A stretch of DNA of 64,000 nucleotides from Seison nebaliae (lineage: Eukaryota > Rotifera > Pararotatoria > Seisonacea > Seisonidae): positions 21,881 through 85,880 of the forward strand of contig JALJEE010001021.1 in the NCBI GenBank assembly GCA_023231475.1, in the 5' to 3' direction. The translations under genes were made by a program, and so were the position numbers. Below, piece after piece: positions 50,901 through 63,792 of this stretch. Numbering within the stretch: position 1 is the first letter of the stretch; each line of letters starts with the position of its first letter. Under the pieces are notes generated by a model. The model had not been told where the DNA came from, did no database searches, and saw only the letters and a list, made by a program, of their open reading frames with translations.

Positions 50901-53900
50901 AGATTCATGAGAGAAAATTTTCATGTTCGAACTCGAACCATTTCATATCATTCCTACTTATCCAATTCATCATTTCTTTCGGTTCTTTTCGTCTTTTAAA
51001 TGAACTCATTGATCTCACGATTATCTCTCAATCGTTTCATTTTTTTTTAAATTTTCAAAAATTTGTGAAGAAGCGACAAGTAAAATATCTTCTTTGGTAT
51101 CTTTCAATCCACAACTGATTAGCATTCCCGCTAAGATTAAGGACAAATTTCTTCCATAAAACTTTCAAATGAGACGTCAGATGATCATAATAATTGTTGT
51201 AGAATCAGTGATGATGGAAAGGAAATAATGAGAAATGGTTGTTTGCTTTAGCTTTTGTGGATGTAAAATGAGCGAACGACAGAGAGAACGAAAATAGTTA
51301 CTCTAATAAAAAAATGAAAATTGGAAAATAACCATCATTATAATCATCATCGTCATGATGATAAGGATGATAATTTATAATTTTAGAAAAAAATAAATAA
51401 AATTATAAGAAAGAGTTAAAAGTCGATATAAGTGTTGTGTTGGATGAAGTCGATAAGAACACAGAGAGCATGATGAACAGAGACTATAGCACGTTCTTCG
51501 ATCATCTTTAGTATGAATTGATGATATGCTTTACAGTCTTTCTCTTTTATCATCATCGTAATCAACAACAAAACACTAATATTCATAATAAATTTTCATC
51601 AACAACAATATTCATTTATTTATTCATTTCCTAACTGTTTCACGATCAGTTAGTTTCTTCTTCTTCCTTCCTCTCATTCCCCGCTCATTCGGCTGATTAA
51701 TTAATTCAGAGAGAATTATCTAGATTCCACTCATCAACATATCTCTCTCATTGTCTTTATGAGATGAAATTTATAAAAATTTGTTTCATTTCGTTAAACT
51801 AATCTTTATCATGATGATGGTGGCGGTGATGGTGATGGTAGTGATGACATCATTCGATGAATTTAATTCAACATTTTCTCTTTCATTTCTTCGATTCTAC
51901 TTTTATGGTAATTGGTTGGAGATGTCTCTGAGACCAATTCTCATTATGAGACTCTCATACGAGAAGGAGGACCAGGTCTCCAAATAGAGAAGTGTTGTCA
52001 CATGGAAGAATACCATGGATGAATCGAAGGCATTTAGAAGCAATAACTCTTGGACAACGACACTCCAAAACAAATGACATCTCAATGAAGATTAGGCAAG
52101 TTGTCTTCTTTCTCGAAGTGAATGTTATGAACATTCACAGTTCACAATATGCAAATGACACAAATGACGAACATGAAGTAATAGTGGAAAGGGGACAGAT
52201 TCGTTTTTATCGAATTAAGATAAGGAAATCGATTGAGCTAAAAGTGAAAGGTTCTATCAGGTTCTATCGTATCTATCGCGCTTTACATGTAATTCGTTTG
52301 TTGTCGTCATCATTACATTTTCTCTTTACCGATTTCGCATTACTTCTTATTTCTACTTTTTTCCATTTTACTTTTGTATCATTTTATATTTCTTTTCATT
52401 CTTCGATTTTTCTTCTTCCACGAATAACTGGAGAGCATTCCAATAAATATAATTTTTACCTATTTCTTTTTTTTCTCTTTTCACTTCACCCTCTTTCTAT
52501 GTCAGAGGTGATGTCTTCAATTCTCTCGATATTTAAATCATTTTACAATCAAATTTATTTTTTTTTCCTTTCCTTCTCATTTCTTTTTCGCTTGTTATCC
52601 TCCAACGTTCTTACTGATCATTGACGAGCATCTTCTTCTTATTGCTCTTCACTTTCTCATTAAACTCAAATATCTCTTCCGATTCACCTCAATAACGCTT
52701 CTACCAGCTACCTATTTCTTACCCCTTTTTTTCAAATTTTCTTTCTTTTTTTTCTTCTGGTGAATTAAATTTTGAGAAGGAGAATTCGTATTTCTGAAAA
52801 AGAATTTCTCTCTTACACTGATCGTGGTCGATGGAGGAAAGAAGCAAAAACACAAATAATTTCATTTACTTTAATGTACTTTAATGGAATAATAATTTTC
52901 GGAATGTTTCATTGTTGAAACTTTTCAATTTGACGTCAGGTACACTGTACGATACATATGATGCGATGTATCATCACTAAACTTTCACGTTTAACAACAA
53001 TAATACCTTTTTCCTTTTTTTTTAATTTATCAAGTTTTTTTTTTGAACATTAAGAAAGATATCGATTTATTACGAAAAAAAAAAGTTCTCAATAATATAT
53101 ACGTTTATTATTATGTTGACAATGATTATGTCTGATGATGAATTTGAAGTCGTGTTATTGTTTGTTTTGAAGAAGTTTCTACTCTTTTTTTTTTTAATTT
53201 TCTTCAACTATTAAATTAATTCATTTTTATTGGTGTTGTTGTTGGTAGTATTAGTAAAATAATTCAGTTAATCGAAATGTTTAGTTTTTTATTTATAATT
53301 CCTCCTCTATTCAACCTTGAGAAATCGCCATAACAAACGGCGGTATAGGATGTCAGATCATCATAATTATTTGAAACTATCTATATTAATTAATGATAAT
53401 TTATTATTTCATTTATCCTCGTCGAAGTGAATCTATGCAGATCTTTCTTTTCTTTCACTTTTCTTGCATCAATTGATGAATATCTGTAAATTATGAGACC
53501 GTTAGTGAGTTCAATGTGTCTGATTGTGCAATAAATATACGTTCGACTGTATAAATGTCTGTGTATGTGCTTGTGAGGGAAGAGAGAGGATGAGATTTAT
53601 AAATACAGATCGAAATTACATAATTATGATGTTCGAATTATTCTATTTACTGTTGAAATTGATAAGGAAAATTTTTTTGAATTTTCATCATTACTTTTCT
53701 CGGCAATCGTCGTAGTATTACAGTTCGCTAGTTGGGGACGGATGTGAATTGATAATAAAATAATTCTCTTTACTTTCATTGTTTACCCAAAATCAGTTTC
53801 ATTTTTTACATCCCACCCGTAGGAGATCTGAAGGGAGAACATTTTAAAAGTTTTTCATTTTTTTTTTCTATAAATTCCTCAATTGGATTCCTCTACTAAC

Positions 53901-55103
53901 CAATTTATATTCTCTCTTAAATGACTGGATGAATTTGAGGTGATGTCATTTATCGATAATATGAGAAGCGACAATCAATTTTGAGCAAGAAAGTTTTAAC
54001 GCGAATTATCAGAACGAAAAAAGAAAAAATTTTAATTTAGTAAATTTGGCGAATCCTTTTGAAAGATAATTGATGATGTGTATTTAAGTCTCTTCCATTC
54101 TTCTCTTTATCCTTCTCCATTCCGTTATACACAAAGACATCATATACTGTTGTTGCCATTGTTGTTCTTGATGTTGTTGTTGTTAGTGTTCTTCTTTTAT
54201 CTATGAGCGTATGTGTATCCATATATCCGTGTGTATATGACTCATATAAATAATAATATATAGATATGGAGTTGTTAAAGAAAATAGAAGGGATAAAGTT
54301 TTAGTCGATCAGAAGACGAACAACAAGAAGAGGAATACATGTTTCTGCATGTCTCGATTTGTGGAAGATTGATTCAAAGTGAATACAATCTGATTTATTT
54401 TAATAATTATTCTCATGTTCTCTTTTATCCATTCACTCTTGTTCAACATCCGTACCTGATGATGTCATTCGATGTGACACAAAAATTTCAATGGAACACA
54501 ATCCTTTCTCTCATTCAACCATTTCTCAACCGTTTCCTCTCCGTTTTTTTAAACGTTTTAATTAAGCGTAAATTTGAGCGCATTTTTTCATTTCATCAAT
54601 TTCTACCTTCAATTTGACTTCGTCTAAAATTTTGACATGAAACTATTACTTCACAAAAGAAAAAAAAAGTATTTCATTACTTTTCCTCTCCTCTCAATCC
54701 TCTTCTCAATCCTCCAGACTTTTCATGTATCTTCAACAATTTTATTGGAAAGTATATCTTTCACAATTCTATCGAATCTCAAGTCAAGATTCTGTCGAAT
54801 GTAGAATCTTCAAGAATCTCAATTGATGCTTTTCTCTCCCAATGCACTTTTTCTTTAATGGTGAAGGATTGCCATCTAATTCTTTTCTATTAATAATTCT
54901 CAATCGATTCTTCTTTTATTTGTCACATCCGAACATTGGACTTATCTTCCATCGTCATTTTTAATGTTAATCGTTCTTAAGACGAAATAGGAGAGATATA
55001 AAAATTAATGGAATTTATGCCAATTCTGAAAATATCATCATCATCATTATCATCATGATCATCAGGGAAAATGGAAGTTTGATGATTGTCGTGATGTGAA
55101 TGA

Positions 55104-55124
55104 TGAGAGAGAGAGAGAGAGAGA
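55104..55124. repeat. (GA)n microsatellite
   Basis: A run of GA dinucleotides with a short interrupted extension to about 55136. Confidence 0.85.
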
Positions 55125-55694
55125 AATAGAGAGAGAAAAAAGAGAAAATAGTGTGATAGAGAGTGTTATGGGATGAATTAAGTGACGTTTGAAATCAGGT
55201 CTTTTTCTTATAGATATTTTACGACATTTCATGACTGTTGTTGTTTTTGATGAGAAAGAAAGAATCAAATTCTTCCTCCTTTCAAAGCGCCGACAAGAGA
55301 TCAACAGAGTGATATTTATTTATGAATTTCTTTCGTGAAACGATGGAAAGGTTGAGTGGTGTGATGGAGAAATAGAAAGTGAAGGAGAAGGCGTTTTAGC
55401 TGGAATATTTTAAGGATAATTTTTTATTTATCGAGAACGGATTTATTGATTAGGAGAAGTCGAAGACGTAATGTGACCATAAATTTTTTTAAAGAATTTT
55501 TTATATTTTTCTTTTTTCAATTCGAATTTTGTTTTTTATATGATTAATGGAGCAATCCTTCTCTTTTTCTTCTTCTCTAGTCTGATGAGATCGGCATCGA
55601 ACTCTAATTGTTGTCGTTTCAATTAGTTGATGTAGTTCTGTAGGATTTGTACATTGTACAAATTTTAACTCATAAGTATAAAAGAAGAATAAAT

Positions 55695-55698
55695 AATG

Positions 55699-55739
<41 letters not shown>
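55695..55739. repeat. (AAT)n microsatellite
   Basis: About 15 near-perfect AAT/ATA units in noncoding sequence. It produces a spurious all-Ile open frame. Confidence 0.9.
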
Positions 55740-57770
55740 TAGTAGAATAATAATAATAATAGAGGGAATGATGGTAGAAATGAGGGAGAGAATGAATCTA
55801 CAAAATATTTCTCATTTTAGATATTGTTCTCCTTTTCCTTCTTTCATCTATCCCCGTTCTCCATCCCTTCGCTCCATTTCTCAAAAAAGAATTACGTAAT
55901 AAAATGTCGTGGTTGTTGTTTTTGATTTCGATAATATTACTCCTGTCTGTTGTTGTTTTTTTAGTGTTATTACAATTATTATTATAAAGAAGAAAAATCA
56001 AAAAATTGAGACATTTCAGTTGCATTCCATTCACATTTCATTAGTTGCAAATCACGAAATTTTTCAAATTTAATTTTTCAATTCGCTTTTCCCATTGCAT
56101 CATCGATTTCTATCTTGTGTTCAATCTCCTCTATCGTTTACCTATTATCGTTACTCAATTTCAATGATTCTTTTATTCCACGAAATTTGCTAGTAGTTAC
56201 TAATGTATTTATTCTTCATTTTATAATTTTTTGATGATGAAGATAATTAGAATGGAACTGAATGAATGACAGGCAAGGATAATCGAGTATGATAAATCCA
56301 ATGTGGGATTATTAAACGTTTGGGAGAATTGAGAGAAGGAATTGTTGAGAGTCTCGAATTGATGGGACGTTTACAAGTAAGTGTGTCGGATGTGTGAAAG
56401 ATAAGAGTTTAGGAACGACGAATCTTTCAAAGGCTTTAGCAACTGTATCTGAGAATTTTGAAGGAAAGTTTGTGATTTTCATACTAAATACACAAACACG
56501 ATCATGTACTCAAGAAAACTGGTAAAGAAAACGGTAATAGTTTTCAAAAAGTTTCTCTATTATAAATTAGCTATTATGAAATGTCACTATTTATTGCTCT
56601 CGCTACTGTTATTGTTGTTAATGTTGTTGATGTTGTTATTGTTGTTTATGAAGTTGATTTAAATATTTGAACTTCGTTCATTTTTGACGTGCATATGTAG
56701 AATATGTAGAGAAATGTGTCGGTTTAAGTGAGCATGAATATTACATATAAATCTCTTATTTTATGTATATATTTTGGTTTACTTGTCTTGTCTGACTTCT
56801 TTTAGGAATCATTCCTTCTTTCCACTTAGTGAATCAATAAATATAGAAATTTAATTAAATTTTTATTCCATTTTCACATATTTCTTTCCCGCGAACGCTT
56901 ATCTGTCATTATTACTGCCATCTATATCATTCGAATATTGAAAATCGACAAATAAACTTATCTTCACTCAATCATGTTCGTCATCGACGATTTATAAACT
57001 CGTCATTTTTTTTTCATCATTCAAAGTTTAATCGATCGATCATATAAACTATAGATGAGAAGAGACTGAAGAAGGATGATGATATTTCTTGGATCTCTCC
57101 TCATTTGATGTTGTGCACATGGTTTTTGAGGATAAACATTAATACAATCTCCTTTTGTTAAATGAGAGAATTTATTGGATAAGGAAAGTAGAGACATATT
57201 CTCATCCCAGCTCTCAATCTCTCATATGCACATATTCGATATTTGACTGTTTGTTGATGAATGGAATGGAAAAAAGTGAATTATCTCATCAGAATATTCA
57301 TCGATTAGTCGAAAGAAGACAAAACAGAAATTCTTGAGGTATACAATAAAGATAGGGAAACGAAATTAACTCTCCAGTTATCGATAACATTCGATTATTG
57401 TCGTTATTTGGATGAGGACGAGGGAGATAATTGAGATCTGCTCAAAATTGATTTGGATTCAGTTTATGATTTAATCTCGCTATCCGAAAAAGAGACCTGG
57501 CCCAATACTTCCAATTTGAGGGTGGTGGTGGTGAGGGATGAAAATGATAGAGACAGAAGATATGCAATAATTTAATTGTTGTATGCAACAAATAATAGAG
57601 AGATTGGTGTTACTGTATAATGATCGACTGTGAAGAAATTGAGTTGAATCGAATTGAATTTTAAGTAAAATTATGTAGTGTGTCCATATGTTCTCGTGCG
57701 AGTATGTATATATATGGATGTCCCTTTGTGCGTATATATTTATATATATATAGATTTTGGCGGGGGGAAC

Positions 57771-57794
57771 AGTAGTAGTAGTAGTAGTAGTAGT
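57771..57794. repeat. (AGT)n microsatellite
   Basis: Eight AGT units following a G-rich stretch (GGCGGGGGG). Confidence 0.9.
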
Positions 57795-58383
57795 AATGGT
57801 AGTACTAGTTGGTTAGGGGGAACAACAAGAAAAATAATAGGACAAATATTAATTTAGCAAGTTGTATCCTCCATACGAACATCATTCAATAGAAGAAGTA
57901 ATAAGAGTACACATATGTTCAAGTATATCTCTCTACCACCTATACTCTGTCAGTGGGGATTTATTGCATCGGTTCGCCCTTCCTGTTTAACTATTACATA
58001 TCCCTCTTCCGAAACGATCGTTTCACTATCTCTTCTATATGCTATTTCTCCTTTTGTATCGGGGTCGTGTGTCGATGTCCGAATAATGTTGTCGCTGAAA
58101 ATTAGTTATGGTGGAATATGAAGTGAGTGAAGGAAAAAACGAAAATAGAATTTAATGGAATGAAGGGAAGACACGATATGATTAAAATAATTCTCGATAT
58201 CATTCAATTCCGTTTAATTCTCCAGAATTCTCTCTCATTATTCGTTTCCTATTGTCACGGATCTTCTCTTTCATTTTCTTCTTCAACTGATCCCATTATT
58301 CTTTATCTTATCCTCCTCCTAACCTCCTCCTAACCTCCACCTTCATCATCATCATTTTACTTACCGTCACAATACTGTGGTAA

Positions 58384-58430
58384 TTGTTGTTGTTGTTGTT
58401 GTTGTTGTTATTATTATTGTTGTTGTTGGA
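58384..58430. repeat. (GTT)n/(ATT)n microsatellite
   Basis: Interrupted GTT and ATT trinucleotide units about 400 bp upstream of the p66-like start codon. Confidence 0.85.
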
Positions 58431-58764
58431 TATCGACAAAATTTATTTGACGGATGAACGATTTACTAACAATTTTTTATTGCTGCTGCTTCTCCTGTTA
58501 CTGCTGTTACAACTAATGATGAAGAAAAATTTTTTTTTTTTGTAATTAATTCAATTCCTTTTATTTTTCTGATCAGATCTTCTGTATTTTTTCTTCCTTT
58601 CTTTTTTGTGCAATACAATATCCAATTTAATTGAGCAGTGTCTATTTTATATTTGTTTCGTGTGAAGAGACGTCTCATCGGTGAATACCTATAATTGTTC
58701 ATCGACACCCGCTCAACTTTTTGACAACGGATTTCTAGTGAAGAACGCAAGAGAGTGGGAGTGT

Positions 58765-58790
58765 GAGAGAGAGAGAGAGAGAGAGAGAGA
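58765..58790. repeat. (GA)n microsatellite in the presumed 5' UTR
   Basis: A GA run ending 49 nt before the ATG of the p66-like gene, inside purine-rich leader sequence. Confidence 0.9.
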
Positions 58791-58838
58791 TAGAAAGCAA
58801 AGAGAGAGTGTAAGAAAAAAAAGGAAAGAAAAACAGAG

Positions 58839-59697
58839 ATGGTTATTGATGATTATGATATGAAGATTTGTAAGGAGAATGACGAAAGAATTGTTGACAT
58901 GTCTGACGATGACGCTATTGGTAGAATGAAGAGAAAACGACGATTGAATGATTTGAATGAATTGGATGGATTGGATGGAAATAAAATGAATAATAAGAAT
59001 AATGATGAGAAACGAATAAAGATTGATGTGGTTGTTTCTTCTCCGAATTCCTCATCTCCGATTCTTAATAACCATTCTCCTCCTAACCATCAGTATGATT
59101 GTCATGAATCGGATGATGAGGAAACGAATGGGAAGAATGAGAAAGAGAAAAGGAATTTTTTGACGGATGATTGGATTGGAATGCGTCAAGATGACATTGA
59201 TTGTGCAGAGGATGATGGTCTGATGGAAGAGGATGATGAAAATTCCATACAAATGAATAATGAGAGATTGAAAGAATTGAGAGCAATGAGTGACAAATTG
59301 AAAGTTGAACACGAACGAAAGTTGAATGATCAGAAATGTGAAGAAACAAATTTTTTTATTCTTTATTCCCTTTACCAATTGCAGAAACAGAGTATTAAAC
59401 GTCAACAGCTTCATAATATGCAAAATCAGCATCATTTAGCGCAACGACTTGCTGCCAATTTTGAAGTTGGACAACATCGTCTCAAACAACAACAACAGCA
59501 GCAACAATCATTGTCTTCTTCTCAGCAGCAGCAACAACAACAACAACAACATCATCATCATAATAATCATCATCATAATAATCATCAACATCATCATCAT
59601 CATCATCATCATCATCAGTCTCAACAATTTAATGATCAATTAATTAATAAAGATAAATCATTAACAACTGATCATCGTCATCATCATAATCATCATC

Positions 59698-59728
<31 letters not shown>

Positions 59729-61488
59729 GCAGCCGCAACAGCAATCACAACACCATCAACAACAACAACAGTCTAATGTAAACATTTTACAACATGGAAA
59801 GAATAATAAGAATCAAATGGGAGGAAGATCTAATGCCAAATCAACTAATTTCCCACAACGTCATCATCAGGCGAAGCAAATAGAGAATTCAATGCAAAAT
59901 CAGAATTTTCTTAAAAATAATTTATCAACCACATCGACAGCTATTAATAGTGGGAAGAATAATCCATTATTATTGACGAATGATTTGCCTGTACAACCGA
60001 AGAATCCGAAAGCTCAAATTCCAACGTCAACACCTCAACTTCTCTCACCTGAGAATCAGTTTAGAGTTCTCCAAGATCATATGATTTCCAATGGTATAAT
60101 GGTTCCTGGTGGAAATACAATTCCTTCATCAATCACTATACCAAACAACATTAACAATAATAATACGATGAATAATAATAATAAAAATAAATCAACAAAT
60201 TTTCTCGGAAATAATCGTAATCAAATTTCCACCACCGTCAATTCATTAATAACGAATAATAACAACAACAATAATAATATGATGAATAATTTTAAGAGTT
60301 TCGATAAGAAAGTGGAAGTGTTTGATGATAAACGATTTAGAACGAATCTTCAAAGAATCGATGATAGTTTACATAAAAATCGATCGATCTTTTCGAAGAT
60401 GACGAAGGAATATGATTCGAAAGTTATGTCGTTCACTTTACCAATTCCTAATTCACATTTAGTCCAATTCGTTCCTCAAATCAATTACAATCATTATATG
60501 GATTTACTTGGATTGGAAGTTGCTGTGAACGAATTAAAATCTAATCATGATAAGACGAATAAGAAGAAACAAGAGAAGGAGAATAAGAAACGTCAAATTG
60601 ATTTGGATGTGGAAAAGTCAAAGATTAAAAGTGAAACAAATAACAAAGAGAATGTTTCAATTCATTCCACTACCATTAAAATGGAAGAAGGTAATGTGGA
60701 AAATGGTAATGATCCTCAATTTGATGGATTGAAGATAAAGAATGAAAAAGTGGAATTGAATGAGGGTGATGGTGATGGGAGTCAGGAGGAGATGGATGAA
60801 ATGGAAGAAGAGAAAAAAGATTTCATTCCAACCAGAAAATATCCCATACCATTTTGTTGTGAGAATTGTAATTCTGACATATCGACCTATTGGAGAACAT
60901 TGGACAATTCGAATGTTGTCCATATTCATTTACATAATCGATTGAGGAATAAGAAGAAATTACCTGCATTGTCACCTGAACTCATAGAACCGGCGATGTT
61001 ATGTGAGAAATGTGTGAGAACAACACAAAGAAAGATCATCAAAATGGGACATCACAAGAAAATCAAATTGTTACAAGATTCAGTCACCAATCTCCAAAAG
61101 CAAATGTTGACTACTCAGAATATTGAAAGTAATTTGAAAGATGAACGTTTGAAAGAAGAAGAGAATCGATTGAGGGCACAAAAATTGTTCATGAAAGAAC
61201 AACAAACACGTCCACAAGAAGAACGACGAATTGTCGAGGAGAGAAATCGACTCAATCAAACTGAATTACAATCGAACATTCCCACTCAAAAAGTAGCAAG
61301 TGATGTTAAAATGATCTTCCAAGATATGATACCACCACGTCGTATTTCTAATAATATCACTCAAAATGTTCATGTTCCTAAGAATAATATAAGCAATAAT
61401 AATACGAATAACAATAATATTACAAATAATAATAATCATAATAATATTATTACAAATAATAATAATAATATGAATAATAATATTATAA

Positions 61489-61524
<36 letters not shown>

Positions 61525-61779
61525 TGAATAATATGAATAATAATAATATTTCTCGAAATGTTCAATCATTCGGTAATACATCCGCTACTAAAATCGAACC
61601 GAATATCATCGATTTATTAGGACAATTGATTGCTGAAAGTAAAAACAATAATATCAACAACAACAATAATAATATTAATAATAATAAGACCATCATCAAC
61701 AACAATAACAATAATAATCATTTAACGAACAATATCAATCGACAAACCAATGTGCTTCCACATCAAAACTATCTTCGCC

Positions 61780-61831
<52 letters not shown>

Positions 61832-61964
61832 GCAGTCCAATAATCATCGACATCATCGGAATCATCCTCAACAACCCCAACAACAGCAGCAACAACAACG
61901 ACATCCTGAAAATGAGGCATTTCAACAATTGTTGGCTTTGATAACTAAATCGTCGACGAATTGA
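58839..61964 (+). CDS. p66/GATAD2-like NuRD subunit
   Basis: One open frame of 1041 codons. The N-terminal third is acidic and basic (nuclear), with NNERLKELRAMSDKLK at about residue 140 where p66 proteins have their coiled-coil CR1 region. Long Gln, His and Asn runs follow. Near residues 670-745 is a GATA-type zinc finger with C-x2-C (CENCNSDISTYWR), the second pair in LCEKC (LCEKCVRTTQRKIIKMGHH), then a helical stretch, as in p66/simjang CR2. The loop between the two Cys pairs is lengthened by about 25 residues relative to usual p66. The C-terminal quarter is Asn/Gln repeats. p66 proteins bridge MBD2/3 to the CHD4 part of the NuRD repressor. An 81-nt in-frame intron is possible at 59304-59384 (donor GTTGAA, acceptor ATTGCAG) and would remove a hydrophobic, intron-like stretch. 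The p66 call is moderate. Confidence 0.65.
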
Positions 61965-62828
61965 ATTAGGGACTGAACTCATATGGTTCTTCTTCTCATA
62001 CATTATCTGAAGTTAACATAAATTTTAATATGCGTCGTCATAATTTGTTCCAATTAAATATCTTTAACACTCCACGACCTTTACAAAACATTTTCAAACG
62101 AATAATTTTTCCTTCTCGCAAATTATTTACATTTAATCCAATCAATTTCATCATTCATGTCATCATCGTCATCAACAAGAACAAAACAACAACAACGTAG
62201 TTCTTTGTTCTAAATATTTATCTTATTTATAAATCTTCCTAACAAAAACAAACAGACTTTCAAACAAAACAATTAGTTCATGGAACAATGGAATATTAAT
62301 GATCGATCTTTCTAATCGATTCAACTTTATTAGCAAAATTCCGGTTCATATATCGATCGTCTACTTACCATCTTTCTTTTTTCAGTTTTAACTTCATTTA
62401 TTCCATGAAAAACAGATTTTTGGACTTCGTATCAATTTTCAAATGACGTTCAAATGAATTTACTTATCTTTTTTTGTTAAAATATTTTCTCATTAAATAA
62501 TAAAATTTAATTAAAATAACGATAATCACTTTTTTCCCAATGTTTTCTGCAAACATCTTTTGGAACTAGAACAAAATTTATTTAAATTCCAAATATTTTC
62601 ATTATTGACGTTTGAATTAATTAATTGACATTGAAAGATTATCAGTAGAACCATAACAGAAATTGATTCCGTTTTCATAATTAGAATTCTAGATAATTTA
62701 CTTCAAAACAAAAATAGTGCTCTCAAGTTGTTCTACCTTAAATTATTTTCCGATGAAACGGAATTCCTATGAATAAGAAAAATGTTAAAAAAATAGAGAA
62801 AATAAATAAGAGTAAAAATTTTTCATTA
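61965..62828. other. Intergenic between two convergent genes
   Basis: About 860 bp of A+T-rich sequence between the p66-like stop (+) and the RBR stop (-). No coding region is seen. It presumably holds both 3' UTRs. Confidence 0.5.
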
Positions 62829-63574
62829 TCAACATCCATGACAATTAGGATGACATGGTGCATAGTTTAATTCTTTGGTTTTGCATTTGCAACCGTTTGG
62901 TCCATATCGTGATTTCTTTGAAATCCAACATAATCTGTTTTTACATCGACAATATACTACATGACATCCACTTATCTTAGTCACTAGTCCATTACAACCG
63001 TCGCATATCATATACTCTCCTGAACGTATCGCTGATTGGACATGCTCTGTCGATATCTTATAATTCGGATCGGTCAGTTGGGCGCACATAGTATTATTAT
63101 CGTGCGATTTTCCACAGCTAATGCATGAATACATTGCACAGTTGGGACATTTGAATGTTGTCTCTTTGACTTTCTCTGGTACTTCCACATAAACTGGGCA
63201 ATTGGGATTAATGCAATTGAATGTTTTATGTGTGACTTGCCAATATTCTAATTGTTTATCTAACAACTTCTCTCGATCAACACGTCGTAAGATTGAGAAG
63301 ATTGAGTGGAAACTAAAATGTTTCGGACAAAATGGACACGAAATGTCTTCGACTAATTCCACTTCGCTAATTAATAAACGAATATGATTATGAATGCATC
63401 TACTAATAAAATGATTAAACAAAAATAAAGATGTTTTGTTAACTAGCAAATATAATTTTGGCAGCAACTCATATTGAAACCATGACCCATTCTAATGTTA
63501 TTGAAACAAATCGGACATTCAAATTGTCGGATATTCAATTTCAGTGCAACATTTTCATTCTCTTTCGTCTCCAT
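62829..63574 (-). CDS. Short RBR (RING-IBR-RING2) ubiquitin ligase-like protein
   Basis: Two exons on the minus strand, 63574-63444 and 63402-62829, joined across a 41-nt intron (donor GTTAAC); 234 aa. RING1 comprises CPIC, then SCCQNYICYRC formed across the splice, and CPFC. The IBR comprises CINPNC, KCPNC and SCISCGKSH. RING2 comprises CDGC, the presumed catalytic Cys in SGCHVVYC, then CKNRLCW. RBR ligases receive ubiquitin on the RING2 Cys as a thioester and pass it to a substrate. The protein is essentially only the RBR module, with no substrate-binding domain visible. After CW the usual Cys ligand (CWxC) reads CWIS, so one zinc site of RING2 may be altered. The target is unknown. Confidence 0.8.
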
Positions 63575-63792
63575 TTTTTCTTACGAAATTTTTCTCTTCA
63601 ATTCTACTTTTACACTCAACTACACGTGTTTAACTTATTTCAAAAAAAAAACATGATTGATACAAATAATTTAAACTTAAACACGAAAAGAAAATATTTT
63701 CCAAATAACATTTGTATTGCTTCATTTTTTGTCATTTCTCTCTTGTTGAACAAATAAAATCTTTATATAATTATTTATTTATTATTAATTGG

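Larger units (their letters stand above)
41977..58838. other. 17-kb gene-poor region
   Basis: No gene could be supported on either strand. Open frames are short, A+T-driven and lack family features. One 70-codon stretch near 48675-48877 (+) has coding-like composition and is described among the findings. Simple repeats become common toward the right end: (GA)n at 55104-55124, (AAT)n at 55695-55739, (AGT)n at 57771-57794 and (GTT)n at 58384-58430. The right end presumably holds the promoter and 5' UTR of the p66-like gene. The contrast with the left 42 kb, where genes lie 0.2-4 kb apart, is marked. Confidence 0.5.

Noticed and set aside
55696-55899. Open frame beginning with a long Ile run
   Set aside because: It is produced by an (AAT)n microsatellite and followed by sequence without coding character.
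61722-62003. Minus-strand Leu- and Val-rich open frames
   Set aside because: They are antisense shadows of the Gln repeats at the p66-like C terminus.
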